The notes below the pieces were generated by a model. That model was not told where the DNA came from. It made no database searches and was given only the letters and a program-made list of their open reading frames with translations. A program made the translations under genes and the position numbers. DNA of 64,000 bases from an uncultured Bacteroides sp. (GTDB lineage: Bacteria > Bacteroidota > Bacteroidia > Bacteroidales > Bacteroidaceae), in NCBI GenBank assembly GCA_947038155.1, contig CAMQVH010000004.1:1-64000 (forward strand), given 5' to 3'. Numbering within the stretch: position 1 is the stretch's first letter; each line of letters starts with the position of its first letter. Below are positions 53,401 through 62,935 of the stretch, in pieces.

Positions 53401-54755
53401 CCTGTCACTTTGTAGTCACCGTTGACGGTCATGCCCGTTATCTTGTTGTTGCTGATGCCGGGGTTGGTTCCTGCGGGCGACTGGGTGATGACATAGCTCA
53501 CGTTTCCGGTGGCGGGAGTCGTCAATTGGTAGGCGTTTCCGGTGATGGTGGCATTGCCCAGCGAGAAGAAGCTGGAAGCATCCACTACTACGGCGTCACG
53601 CACGAAGGCGTAATTGATGGTTGTAGTTCCCAAGTTCACGTTGATCCCGGAGAATTGTATCTTGATCTGCGTGCACGGCTTTTTCAAAATCATGCTGACT
53701 TGCGTGCCGCCTCCTACAATGGCCGAAATACCAAGCAGGCTGCTGACGGAAACTTGCTCCTGTTGTACGTCATTGGCATCGTAGGTGGTCAGTATGGTGG
53801 TTCCCAGTAGATTGATGTTGGCGAGTCCGAGATTGGACAGGTTGAAGCCGACTTCGGCACCTACGGGGATGGTTTGTTTAAAGTTGATGGTGGCACGGGG
53901 TTGCAATAATGATCCTATCAGGCTGAATGTGGGACCATTGGTCAGGTTGGCATCTGTCAGTTGCGCACTGTTGGGTACGGTAGTCCATGTAAGGTCTAAC
54001 CCGGTATTATTGTGAACACTAACTCCGTTTGCAAAATGAGTGTTTCCGTTTACGGCGGGCTGTATGGGGTTTTCGCCTACAAAGGCGTAATATAGTTTCA
54101 ACGCATTGAGCACGGTAGCGGATACACCGTACATTCCTATTTTAATCTCGTCGAAAGGTTTGGTGAGCGAGGTGGTGATGGAGAGCGCCTGCTGGCCGCC
54201 GTTGTTGGCTGCGCCGATCAGGTTGAGTTGCAGGGTTTGCACTTCCTGCGTGTCGCTGCCTTTCATTTCCTGTTCCACACCTTTGAGGTAAGTTTTAAGG
54301 TAGAATCCTTTCAGTACGTCGAGGGTGAGCAGGGAGGAGTTGTCTATCAGATAGACGAAACCTGCGTTTTGTCCTCCGGCATAGGTGCGGTTGACGTCAC
54401 GGACGGAAGCTATCTGGTTGCCTATCAGGTTGGCGGTTGCCACACCGCTGAAAGAGGCGTAGTTGGTGAGGTCGGTATCGAGCATATTGGCGATACCATT
54501 GTTGTTGGTGAGCACATCTACCAAAGCGTTTGACATATCGTCTACGATACGTCCTTCGCCCACAAGGGGAACTCTTCGGCTGGCAGTCCACGTCTTTCCT
54601 CCATCGGCAGAGGTGAGGGCGGAGGCAGAGGCGGAAGTAGCTGTAACGGCTCTCGACAGTTGTTCATCCTGAGGAGCGGATATGATTTCTTCGTCCTGAC
54701 AGGCAGAGAGACAGAGGAAGAAGGCGTATGTGAGGAAGATATGTTTTGTTTTCAT
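50466..54755 (-). CDS. Giant modular surface adhesin lipoprotein of the pilus operon (1429 residues)
   Basis: A very large lipoprotein (LSAC lipobox near residue 19; the ATG at 54755 is chosen because it gives this signal). Four related modules of about 130-150 residues follow, near 90-210, 230-385, 510-660 and 695-830. Three open with a (L/I)D(S/T)(D/N)xx(N)Y motif, and most contain P(V)GF, a LTVYNAGVE-like strand and PFDEI(K/R)I. After the fourth is DSNGDGIPD, a calcium-type loop. The C-terminal 580 residues are beta-rich with a PEN-type repeat region and end GRFYLEKN. It is probably a pilus tip or cell-surface adhesin, comparable in place though not in sequence to Mfa5. Composition is rich in Thr, Asn and Ser. 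Confidence 0.8.
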   Translation of the reverse strand: MKTKHIFLTYAFFLCLSACQDEEIISAPQDEQLSRAVTATSASASALTSADGGKTWTASRRVPLVGEGRIVDDMSNALVDVLTNNNGIANMLDTDLTNYASFSGVATANLIGNQIASVRDVNRTYAGGQNAGFVYLIDNSSLLTLDVLKGFYLKTYLKGVEQEMKGSDTQEVQTLQLNLIGAANNGGQQALSITTSLTKPFDEIKIGMYGVSATVLNALKLYYAFVGENPIQPAVNGNTHFANGVSVHNNTGLDLTWTTVPNSAQLTDANLTNGPTFSLIGSLLQPRATINFKQTIPVGAEVGFNLSNLGLANINLLGTTILTTYDANDVQQEQVSVSSLLGISAIVGGGTQVSMILKKPCTQIKIQFSGINVNLGTTTINYAFVRDAVVVDASSFFSLGNATITGNAYQLTTPATGNVSYVITQSPAGTNPGISNNKITGMTVNGDYKVTGTYTATDGTTYTQTATITRNANSISDTASCNTLITLASNGASVYAPSGGGCLLCVGEGTNFTGKNNLIDSNPDNYITYNNVASIAANTSIVGIRTATDKPVNAAKSSIRTGFVIQTSTKLLSANVLKLFIIRLYRNGVKVFESAADGNNAISAGLIGDNGNKVRIGVTTNQEFDSIELWTGGVLNLNLNAFRIYYAFWENADASCYSGSPANACLQLMTPSTYGASINYAATRSTGVANVGTSFNDLGNLIDSDVNSYSTITTTNVLGAVTVAVKFNKIQQKQPVGFIVVDPTGIAGADLLSWTTLTVYNAGVEVGRTGTGGVLGLDVIGYGGRQYIETTPSTVPFDEVRITFAGVTDALKTLQLAGVYTRQDSNGDGIPDCAETTGSGETIDFLSVTGHLCQGSPIVIQVQGGTNGNSYLLRLYNAAKNNEVTDKTVTLTNQTFTIPSLPAGDYYISIYDAGGTNIYYNGIHSTVHPLRTTWKANAATSNWNTWTNWSDGSPWQCTDVIIPSDCALYPVLVQGDANYCNNLHFAPNAEIVNTHYLTYSQAWVAIALQSGRYYMLSAPLKATFTGDMFIPAAMNGTQNNDFFVTLNETTSPENRFNPRIYQRLWSHDAPGQKISGGTLTPVTVVPDKTNWTPPFNALNQNYGTGIGFSLLANKEAASASTLTFRFPKVHTRYNYYNVSGQGTSYSETLTRTLPGRFIYENSSGTATFPITVNATNKVPGNTFLVGNPFMTHIRIDRFMTENPTITSVKVYDGNSNNSVIKANGTLLTNGNDFMYIAPMQSVFVTVNVASTTLPIRFTEAMLTQAPGSSGKLRSTRAMASGSIENAGSSGRSTVSGRSALILTATVGNVSSQCLLRLHPSASTAYRPTEDSELLMDNEIPPKIAVFSIADEKALDIQQLNDATRIPLGFSLYNPARVTLKLSHGNGDAWKNWSLIDTQTGKRTPLSASEITLDIGILSTNVGRFYLEKN

Positions 54756-54862
54756 GGCCGAAAAAGGATTTATGATTAGCAAGAAGCGGCATTGCATGGC
54801 TGCGCAGCCGCTCATTGCTAATCGTCAGATACTAATCACTTCAATAAACCTTTAAAATGTAA

Positions 54863-56080
54863 TTATTCGATTCCCAGATTATAAATTGTATCCCAAGCGT
54901 CGTTCACGGTTACGGTGATCACTGTTTCCTGTGACAAGTCGATGGGGTTATCATTATCGTCGGTTGTTCCGGGGTCGGTGGTGCCGCCATCGATAGAGCT
55001 GGCTTTCACTTTCTGACCGATTGAGTAGAAGTAATTACGTCTCACATCATAAATCTTTTTATCTCCGGTAAGCGCGTTGTTCACTACATCCCATGTTTTC
55101 AATACGGTTCCCGAAGCATCCTCCAGTTGTACGGTAAAAGTGGTGGCTCCTGCTACCTGAGCAAAAGGAACAAGGAATCTACCCTTCAGGATACTGTTGG
55201 GCACGGTAGCAGTCGTTCCGGTGCTGATAGCCGGAATGGAGAACACTTTGGTCAGGTTAGTACCGGCAGCCGTTACTTGGGCAAGATAGTCAGTGATCAA
55301 GGTAGAAAGTCCGAGATCCAATACTCTTGTTTTGGTATTATTGCCTGTACCGTTCACATTCAAAACGCTGGGGAAAGTGAAGGACGTCGCATGAGAAGAA
55401 GCATATACCCGGACGAATGCAACGGGAGTAGGAAGACCGCTGACAGGATTCGGATACAGTACCGGAACATTCTTGAAATATCCCAATAAACCGGCTACGT
55501 GGCGACGTAGTTCTACTTCGCTGGTGGTGCCTGCCTGTATGTTTCCGTTGACTACGTTGAAGGTAGCTTTGCCTGCAAACAGTTCGGATTCATTGGTGGC
55601 TGCGGGTAGGGTGGCGATGAAAGAATCGTCGGCACTGGTGCCTGCTGTGATAGTATAGTCGAGTGCTGTATTGTAGCCATAAGCCACAACAGTATATACA
55701 CCGTTCGTCGCTAACTTATTCAATTTTACGGTCTGGCTGGCTTTGTGATTTTGATTGTTACCGGGCGTTGCGGAGTCCGACGGACCGGCGGTCCATAGCA
55801 CAGGATTCTGTGTTCCTGCTGCCAGGGCAGCATTGGTTACGTCTGTTCCCGACGGATTGTAGATATACAGTCTGACGGCTGTCACATTGTTGGCAGCCTC
55901 CGAACTGTTCACCGGACGACCTGCACGGGTGCTCAGTCCGTCACCGCTGCTGTTGACGGTAAGGGTAATTGCCGAACCCGGCTGAACTGCTTCTTCACCA
56001 CCTAGGGGAACTGTGTCGTCATTACTACATGCTGCCAACAACATGGCGCCGACAGCGGATACATACAAATAATTTTTCAT
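54863..56080 (-). CDS. Fimbrillin-family lipoprotein (probable major pilin)
   Basis: A 405-residue FimA/Mfa1-like pilin precursor with lipobox LLAAC (Cys 18). After the signal come ITLTVNSSGDGLSTRAGRP, with a likely Arg processing site, and NNVTAVRLYIYNPSGTD, the first-domain strand of fimbrillins. The C-terminus is VTVNDAWDTIYNLGIE. Its place directly after the anchor gene fits the stalk subunit of a type V pilus. Export is by the Sec and lipoprotein route. Confidence 0.85.
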   Translation of the reverse strand: MKNYLYVSAVGAMLLAACSNDDTVPLGGEEAVQPGSAITLTVNSSGDGLSTRAGRPVNSSEAANNVTAVRLYIYNPSGTDVTNAALAAGTQNPVLWTAGPSDSATPGNNQNHKASQTVKLNKLATNGVYTVVAYGYNTALDYTITAGTSADDSFIATLPAATNESELFAGKATFNVVNGNIQAGTTSEVELRRHVAGLLGYFKNVPVLYPNPVSGLPTPVAFVRVYASSHATSFTFPSVLNVNGTGNNTKTRVLDLGLSTLITDYLAQVTAAGTNLTKVFSIPAISTGTTATVPNSILKGRFLVPFAQVAGATTFTVQLEDASGTVLKTWDVVNNALTGDKKIYDVRRNYFYSIGQKVKASSIDGGTTDPGTTDDNDNPIDLSQETVITVTVNDAWDTIYNLGIE

Positions 56081-56138
56081 TTGAGTTAAGTTTTAGAATT
56101 AAACATTTTGTGAGAAAAAATAATATGCGAAAACAATT

Positions 56139-57080
56139 TTAATTAATATCCAGATTGTATATCGTCTCCCAAGTGTCGCCCAGCAACAGGTAGATGTTAA
56201 AGTCTCTCTGTTCATCATCGTACACGTATTTCAGAGTCGTAAGCTCGTTACGTTTCAAGGTGATCTTTACGTCTTTGGGGTTAAGGGTAGGGACCTGACG
56301 GTCCGCCTTGTCATACAAGTCAAGGTGCAGGAGTGACTGATATTCTCCCGTAGAGGGTGCGAGGATTGCAGACAGGACAACTTCCGAAGCCGGACTCCAT
56401 GCGTTTTGCTTGCGTATGCTGACCGGATTCATATATTCAAACTTATGGTTGACACGTTCGTATATCTGTCCGATACTGTTGGCCTCGTAAAGTATGGTAG
56501 CGGGCAGATTGGTGATTTGAATCACCAGCTTTCCGGTGACGCGTTGCATGGTTGCGGAGTAGTTCGTGTGCTGAAGATCATACACCAATGTATCATGTGC
56601 CAGATAGATGTCGCTTGCTTCCGTCCGGTTGGCGTGCAGGATACTGGTCAGTGATTGATCCGTCAGCGGGGTATTGTCCGGCAGTCCTCCCCATACGGTC
56701 AGGACGTATTTGCCGAAAGGCAGGCATTCGCAGAAGGTGACGGATTGGGTAGGTTCGCTGCCCGTTACGCTGAACACTCCCTGCTCTTCAACGATTTCTC
56801 CGGTGGAGGCGTCACGCAGCGTATAGTAAAGCGTAGGGACGTATTCGCGGAAAGCAAGGGATTCACTTTTGCGGGCTTCCAACGGCACGTTGTCTATGTT
56901 GAAGTAGTTCTTATCTTTCACCGAAATCTCTACTTGCAGGGGCGGACAAGGCTCTACATCATCCCGGATGCAGGAAGAGAGCAGTGGCAAAGTGGCGATG
57001 GAGATCAGAAGATACTGGATATTTCTTCTTGCGGACTTCCGGAGGGAATGTCCGCAGTAGGCGGTTGTATTCGTTTTCAT
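56139..57080 (-). CDS. Mfa2/FimB-like fimbrial anchor lipoprotein (DUF1812)
   Basis: A 313-residue outer membrane lipoprotein with lipobox LLSSC, followed at once by IRDDVEPCPP, the start typical of Mfa2/FimB anchors. A two-domain fimbrillin-like fold follows (ALREYVPTLYYTL-type region, VWGGLPDN, YDLQHTNYSATMQRVTGKLVIQI) and the C-terminus is WETIYNLDIN. Anchors of this family end pilus growth and hold the fibre in the outer membrane. It lies 58 bp before the major fimbrillin gene. Confidence 0.88.
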   Translation of the reverse strand: MKTNTTAYCGHSLRKSARRNIQYLLISIATLPLLSSCIRDDVEPCPPLQVEISVKDKNYFNIDNVPLEARKSESLAFREYVPTLYYTLRDASTGEIVEEQGVFSVTGSEPTQSVTFCECLPFGKYVLTVWGGLPDNTPLTDQSLTSILHANRTEASDIYLAHDTLVYDLQHTNYSATMQRVTGKLVIQITNLPATILYEANSIGQIYERVNHKFEYMNPVSIRKQNAWSPASEVVLSAILAPSTGEYQSLLHLDLYDKADRQVPTLNPKDVKITLKRNELTTLKYVYDDEQRDFNIYLLLGDTWETIYNLDIN

Positions 57081-57097
57081 GGTGGTCGGGCAGGGGG

Positions 57098-57634
57098 TTA
57101 AAAGATAAAATAGGTCAGAGATATGGCTACTTTGGTAGGCCCGAAGTAGTTTTTATGCTTCTGTTCGTAGCATTTCCCGCAGGGAATCCGTTCGCTCTCC
57201 TTATACCACAAGCGGGCGTAGCCGATGCCGATGGCTGCTTCCAGGTTCCAGTGCGGAGATAATATCCAGTCATATCCATAGGTAAGACCTCCTCCGGCAA
57301 GGTATCCGTCATACCTCTTGGAGCTGAATCCCCCGTAATATTGTGCGCCATGCAGGTGCACTCCGATAAAGTGTCCGTTGAATTTTTCGCACGTCCAGTA
57401 TTTGAGTTCCGGCTGCACCAGCCAGAAACGCATTTTCTTGTCATCCTTGAAGGTCCACGGATTATAGGCTCCTGCCACTTCGATGGTCAGTTTGCTACTC
57501 AGAGAAAATTCAGCTCCGATGTTGGGAGTTGTCGTCAGCCAGTAGAGCGTATTTGTCTTGATAGCTACATTCTGAGCTGCCATGAATTGCCAGAATCCGA
57601 GAGTGGATATCAGCAGTGACAGTATTCGTTTCAT
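57098..57634 (-). CDS. DUF3575 outer membrane protein, first gene of the pilus operon
   Basis: A 178-residue protein with a signal peptide (ISTLGFWQFMAAQ) and the DUF3575 pattern: AIKTNTLYWLTTTPNIGAEF near the start, then NPWTFKDDKKMRFWLVQPELKYWTCEKFNGHFIGVHLHGA and GYDWILSPHWNLEAAIGIGYA. It is a small outer membrane barrel commonly found upstream of fimbrial anchors. Its role in pilus export or assembly is unproven. It is 17 bp before the anchor gene. Confidence 0.85.
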   Translation of the reverse strand: MKRILSLLISTLGFWQFMAAQNVAIKTNTLYWLTTTPNIGAEFSLSSKLTIEVAGAYNPWTFKDDKKMRFWLVQPELKYWTCEKFNGHFIGVHLHGAQYYGGFSSKRYDGYLAGGGLTYGYDWILSPHWNLEAAIGIGYARLWYKESERIPCGKCYEQKHKNYFGPTKVAISLTYFIF

Positions 57635-57675
57635 TGTTTAGGTTTTGTTTCGGAGACAACAGAACAAGATTCGAA

Positions 57676-57707
57676 TTTGTTTTCCGAAAAAGGGCTTTTT
57701 ATCTTTG
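57676..57707 (+). promoter_or_regulatory. Orphan promoter facing the gene-free stretch
   Basis: TTTG (57676-57679), 20 bp, TATCTTTG (57700-57707) is one of the best -33/-7 matches in the window. It points right, away from the pilus operon, into about 510 bp with no gene before atpD. It could start a small RNA or a long atp leader. Confidence 0.5.
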
Positions 57708-58045
57708 TTAAGGAAGAAAGGGCCAAGTGGGGTGGGAAGGACTGAAATCATTTGCAGGATGGAAGGCTCCGGGGAGATATGTATTGTTTTCGTGCCCGAA
57801 CACAAAACTAGTTGCATACGCTACTATTTTATCGCTCGTTTAAGTGTTTGAATATTACTGTTGAAAGGGAAAACTTGATGTTAAGTCAGAGTTTTGCTGA
57901 TATTTTATAAGCAACAGACTTATTTTGCTATACAATCGTAATTGAAATGTTCCGATATTGGTCTGTTTGTAGTCTTTGTTGGCCTAACAAGTGTTATTGA
58001 ACGACAAATAATGAAAAAGGAAGAACAACGATGCCAATTTGTTTC

Positions 58046-58053
58046 TACATTTG
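58046..58053 (+). promoter_or_regulatory. Possible -7 box of the ATP synthase operon
   Basis: TACATTTG matches TAnnTTTG, 170 bp upstream of the atpD ATG. No clear -33. A weaker AT-rich region near 58125-58150 is an alternative. Confidence 0.35.
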
Positions 58054-58214
58054 TGCGGTTGTTTATTTAACTATTTTGTTAAAAAGAAATCGGGCGTGAT
58101 TGAACAAAAGCTAAATTTAACTGTTTACTATAGTAGATTAAAGTAGATAAAACGCGAAACGTTCCTTGTCATGCTACTAAAATTCGATAGGTAAAGAAAG
58201 AATAATATAAATAA

Positions 58215-59741
<1,527 letters not shown>

Positions 59742-59756
59742 TCGAAACAACATTCC

Positions 59757-60005
59757 ATGATGAAAGAATTACATTTAAGTATTGTATCGCCCGAAAAGAG
59801 CGTATTCGACGGAGAAGTGAAGATTGTCACACTGCCGGGAACGGTAGGATCGTTTTCTATTCTGCCGGGACACGCGCCGATCGTCTCGTCATTGAAAGCG
59901 GGAACGTTAGGTTATACCACGATGGACGGCGACGAGCATACATTGGATATTCAGGGTGGTTTTGTTGAAATGAGTGACGGGACAGCTTCGGTATGTGTCT
60001 CGTAA
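59757..60005 (+). CDS. atpC: F1 ATP synthase subunit epsilon (short form)
   Basis: An 82-residue epsilon subunit containing only the N-terminal beta-sandwich (LHLSIVSPEKSVFDGEVKIVTLPGTVGSFSILPGHAPIVSSL). The C-terminal helical hairpin, which in E. coli gives regulatory inhibition, is absent. It starts 15 bp after atpD. Confidence 0.95.
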   Translation: MMKELHLSIVSPEKSVFDGEVKIVTLPGTVGSFSILPGHAPIVSSLKAGTLGYTTMDGDEHTLDIQGGFVEMSDGTASVCVS

Positions 60006-60012
60006 GGAAGAC

Positions 60013-60447
60013 ATGGTGAACATTAGTAAGACTAAACGGAATTTTATCGCACTGAATACGCTGTTTGCTATACTAAGCGGAGCAGCGGGAGCAGTGATTT
60101 TACACATAGCCTTGCCGGGGCATTATTTCGGAGGATATCCGTTTATACCGGTATATTTCTATATCTTCGGTTTGTTTAGTATTTATATGTTCGATGCGTG
60201 TCGGCGGCATGCTCCGCAGAAGTTGTCGCTGCTGTATCTGGCAATGAAGATGATAAAAATGATTCTCTCGCTGATTCTGCTGCTGATTTATTGTCTGGCA
60301 GTACGCGAAGAAGCCAAGGCTTTCTTGCTGACGTTTATCTCGTTCTATCTGTTGTATCTGATATATGAAACGTGGTTCTTCTTCTCCTTTGAAGTGAACC
60401 TGAAACGGAAAAAGAAAAATAAGAATAAAAATGAAACAGTTGCGTAA
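60013..60447 (+). CDS. AtpI-like membrane protein in the ATP synthase operon
   Basis: A 144-residue protein with four predicted membrane segments (about 13-33, 42-62, 78-98, 103-123) and a very basic C-terminal tail (KRKKKNKNKN). It has no clear sequence match I can name, but its place between atpC and atpB and its topology suggest an AtpI-like assembly factor for the c ring. The ATG at 60013 is chosen because an earlier start would overlap atpC. It overlaps atpB by 17 bp. Confidence 0.75.
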   Translation: MVNISKTKRNFIALNTLFAILSGAAGAVILHIALPGHYFGGYPFIPVYFYIFGLFSIYMFDACRRHAPQKLSLLYLAMKMIKMILSLILLLIYCLAVREEAKAFLLTFISFYLLYLIYETWFFFSFEVNLKRKKKNKNKNETVA

Positions 60448-61537
60448 CATAGTAGCTCCGATATTTTTGCTCTGCCTGATGTTGGTAGCTGGTCTGCCGG
60501 TCTCTGCGCAGACACAGGAAGATGTGACTCCGCAGGAGCAGAAAGAGAATACGGTCGATGTGAAGGAGATCGTGTTCGGGCATATCGGCGACTCATATGA
60601 ATGGCATATTACGACGTGGGGTAAAACGCACATTACTATACCATTACCTATCATTGTTTATAGTTCTACTACAGGTTGGCATACGTTCCTTTCTTCCCGT
60701 CTCGCTGAGAATGGAGGCACTTATGAAGGGCTCTCCGTCGCCCCCGAAGGAAGTAAGTACGAAGGCAAACTGGTGGAGTATAATGCAGCCGGAGAGCAGG
60801 TTCGTCCGTGGGACATTTCCATTACGAAGGTGACATTCGCTTTGTTGTTCAACAGTGTGCTGCTGCTGGTTATCGTGCTGAGTGTGGCGCAATGGTACAG
60901 GAAGCGTCCGCAGGGAGCATTGGCACCGGGTGGTTTTATCGGATTCATGGAAATGTTTATCATGATGGTGAACGATGATATCATCAAGAGTTGTGTCGGA
61001 CCCAACTACCGGAAGTTTGCACCGTATCTGCTGACTGCGTTTTTCTTCATTTTCATTAATAACATCATGGGGCTGATTCCTTTCTTCCCCGGTGGTGCGA
61101 ATGTGACGGGAAACATTGCCATTACTATGGTGCTTGCTATCTGTACGTTCCTTGCAGTCAACATCTTTGGAACGAAACATTACTGGAAAGATATCTTTTG
61201 GCCGGATGTGCCCTGGTGGCTGAAAGTGCCTGTACCGATGATGCCTTTCATCGAGTTCTTCGGAATCTTTACGAAACCGTTTGCCTTGATGATCCGTCTT
61301 TTTGCCAATATGCTGGCGGGACATATGGCGATGCTGGTGCTGACTTGTCTGATCTTTATCTCGGCAAGCATGGGACCTGCGCTCAACGGTACACTGACGG
61401 TAGCTTCCGTACTGTTCAACATCTTTATGAATGCGCTTGAACTGTTGGTAGCTTTCATCCAGGCATACGTATTCACCATGCTTTCGGCCGTATTTATCGG
61501 ATTGGCGCAGGAAGGTGCAAAAGTAAAAGCGGAATAA
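60431..61537 (+). CDS. atpB: Fo ATP synthase subunit a, with long N-terminal extension
   Basis: A 368-residue subunit a. The catalytic Arg is in MIRLFANMLAGHMAMLVL, and the C-terminal helix is LLVAFIQAYVFTMLSAVFIGLA. The first 130 or so residues are an extension not found in E. coli: a signal-like segment (IFLLCLMLVAGLPVSAQ) and a periplasmic part of about 100 residues. This is typical of Bacteroidetes. Confidence 0.96.
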   Translation: MKQLRNIVAPIFLLCLMLVAGLPVSAQTQEDVTPQEQKENTVDVKEIVFGHIGDSYEWHITTWGKTHITIPLPIIVYSSTTGWHTFLSSRLAENGGTYEGLSVAPEGSKYEGKLVEYNAAGEQVRPWDISITKVTFALLFNSVLLLVIVLSVAQWYRKRPQGALAPGGFIGFMEMFIMMVNDDIIKSCVGPNYRKFAPYLLTAFFFIFINNIMGLIPFFPGGANVTGNIAITMVLAICTFLAVNIFGTKHYWKDIFWPDVPWWLKVPVPMMPFIEFFGIFTKPFALMIRLFANMLAGHMAMLVLTCLIFISASMGPALNGTLTVASVLFNIFMNALELLVAFIQAYVFTMLSAVFIGLAQEGAKVKAE

Positions 61538-61574
61538 ACGCGAAGAGAGAGCAAATAAATAAACGAGAAAATAA

Positions 61575-61853
<279 letters not shown>

Positions 61854-61865
61854 TATTAAATAGAT

Positions 61866-62369
61866 ATGTCATTACTATTACCTGATAGTGGCCTGTTGTT
61901 CTGGATGTTTGTCGCATTCGGGGTTGTGTTCGTGATATTGGCGAAATACGGTTTTCCCATCATCATCAAGATGGTGGAAGGCCGTAAAACCTATATCGAC
62001 CAGTCCTTGGAGGTGGCAAGAGAAGCCAACGCCCAGTTAGCTCATTTGAAGGAAGAGGGCGAGGCGCTTGTGGCTGCTGCCAACAAGGAACAAGGACGAA
62101 TCTTGAAGGAGGCAATGGAAGAACGTGACAAGATTGTTCACGAGGCCCGTAAGCAAGCAGAGATAGCCGCACAGAAGGAGCTGGATGCGGTGAAGCAACA
62201 AATCCAGATAGAGAAGGACGAAGCGATCCGCGACATCCGTCGCCAGGTAGCTGTGCTTTCTGTCGATATCGCCGAGAAGGTGCTCCGTAAAAACCTTCAG
62301 GACAAAGAATCCCAGATGGGAATGATCGACCGTATGCTGGATGAAGTATTAACCTCTAATAAGAATTAA
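61866..62369 (+). CDS. atpF: Fo ATP synthase subunit b
   Basis: A 167-residue stator subunit: one N-terminal membrane helix ([17 protein letters not shown]) followed by a long charged coiled coil. It starts 12 bp after atpE and ends 5 bp before atpH. Confidence 0.95.
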   Translation: MSLLLPDSGLLFWMFVAFGVVFVILAKYGFPIIIKMVEGRKTYIDQSLEVAREANAQLAHLKEEGEALVAAANKEQGRILKEAMEERDKIVHEARKQAEIAAQKELDAVKQQIQIEKDEAIRDIRRQVAVLSVDIAEKVLRKNLQDKESQMGMIDRMLDEVLTSNKN

Positions 62370-62374
62370 GGAAG

Positions 62375-62935
62375 ATGGAAGTCGGAGTACTCTCAATGCG
62401 ATATGCCAAAGCGATGATCGAATACGCGCAGGAGAAAGGTGTGGAAGACAGACTCTACAACGAGTTCTTTACATTATCTCACAGCTTTCGTGCCCAGCCG
62501 GAACTGCGCGAAGTGCTTGATAATCCTGTGGTGTCGGTAAAAGACAAGTTGGCGCTGATATGTACGGCTGCCGATGGTAACGGTGAATCCAGCAGAGAGT
62601 TTGTCCGTTTCATCACGCTGGTTCTGCGAAACAGGCGCGAAGGCTATTTGCAGTTCATCAGCCTGATGTATCTCGATCTTTACCGGAAACTGAAACACAT
62701 CGGAGTAGGCAAGCTGATCACGGCAGTCCCGGTGGACAAGGAGACAGAAGACCGCATCCGTTCCGCAGCAGCACATATTCTGCATGCTCAAATGGAACTG
62801 GATACTGTGATCGATCCCTCAATAGAGGGGGGCTTCATCTTCGATATCAATGATTATCGGCTCGATGCAAGCATTGCCACACAGTTGAAACGAGTGAAAC
62901 AACAGTTTATTGATAAGAATAGGAGAATTGTATAA
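62375..62935 (+). CDS. atpH: F1 ATP synthase subunit delta
   Basis: A 186-residue peripheral stalk subunit. The N-terminal helical part ([26 protein letters not shown]) and C-terminal [24 protein letters not shown] are the family landmarks. Its TAA shares its last base with the ATG of atpA. Confidence 0.95.
   Translation: MEVGVLSMRYAKAMIEYAQEKGVEDRLYNEFFTLSHSFRAQPELREVLDNPVVSVKDKLALICTAADGNGESSREFVRFITLVLRNRREGYLQFISLMYLDLYRKLKHIGVGKLITAVPVDKETEDRIRSAAAHILHAQMELDTVIDPSIEGGFIFDINDYRLDASIATQLKRVKQQFIDKNRRIV

Noticed and set aside
54756..54815. Twenty-residue extension of the giant adhesin
   Set aside because: The ATG at 54755 gives a normal lipoprotein signal; the extension would bury it.
58009..58068. 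Nineteen-codon frame MKKEEQRCQF upstream of atpD
   Set aside because: Too short, no ribosome site, no known leader peptide features.
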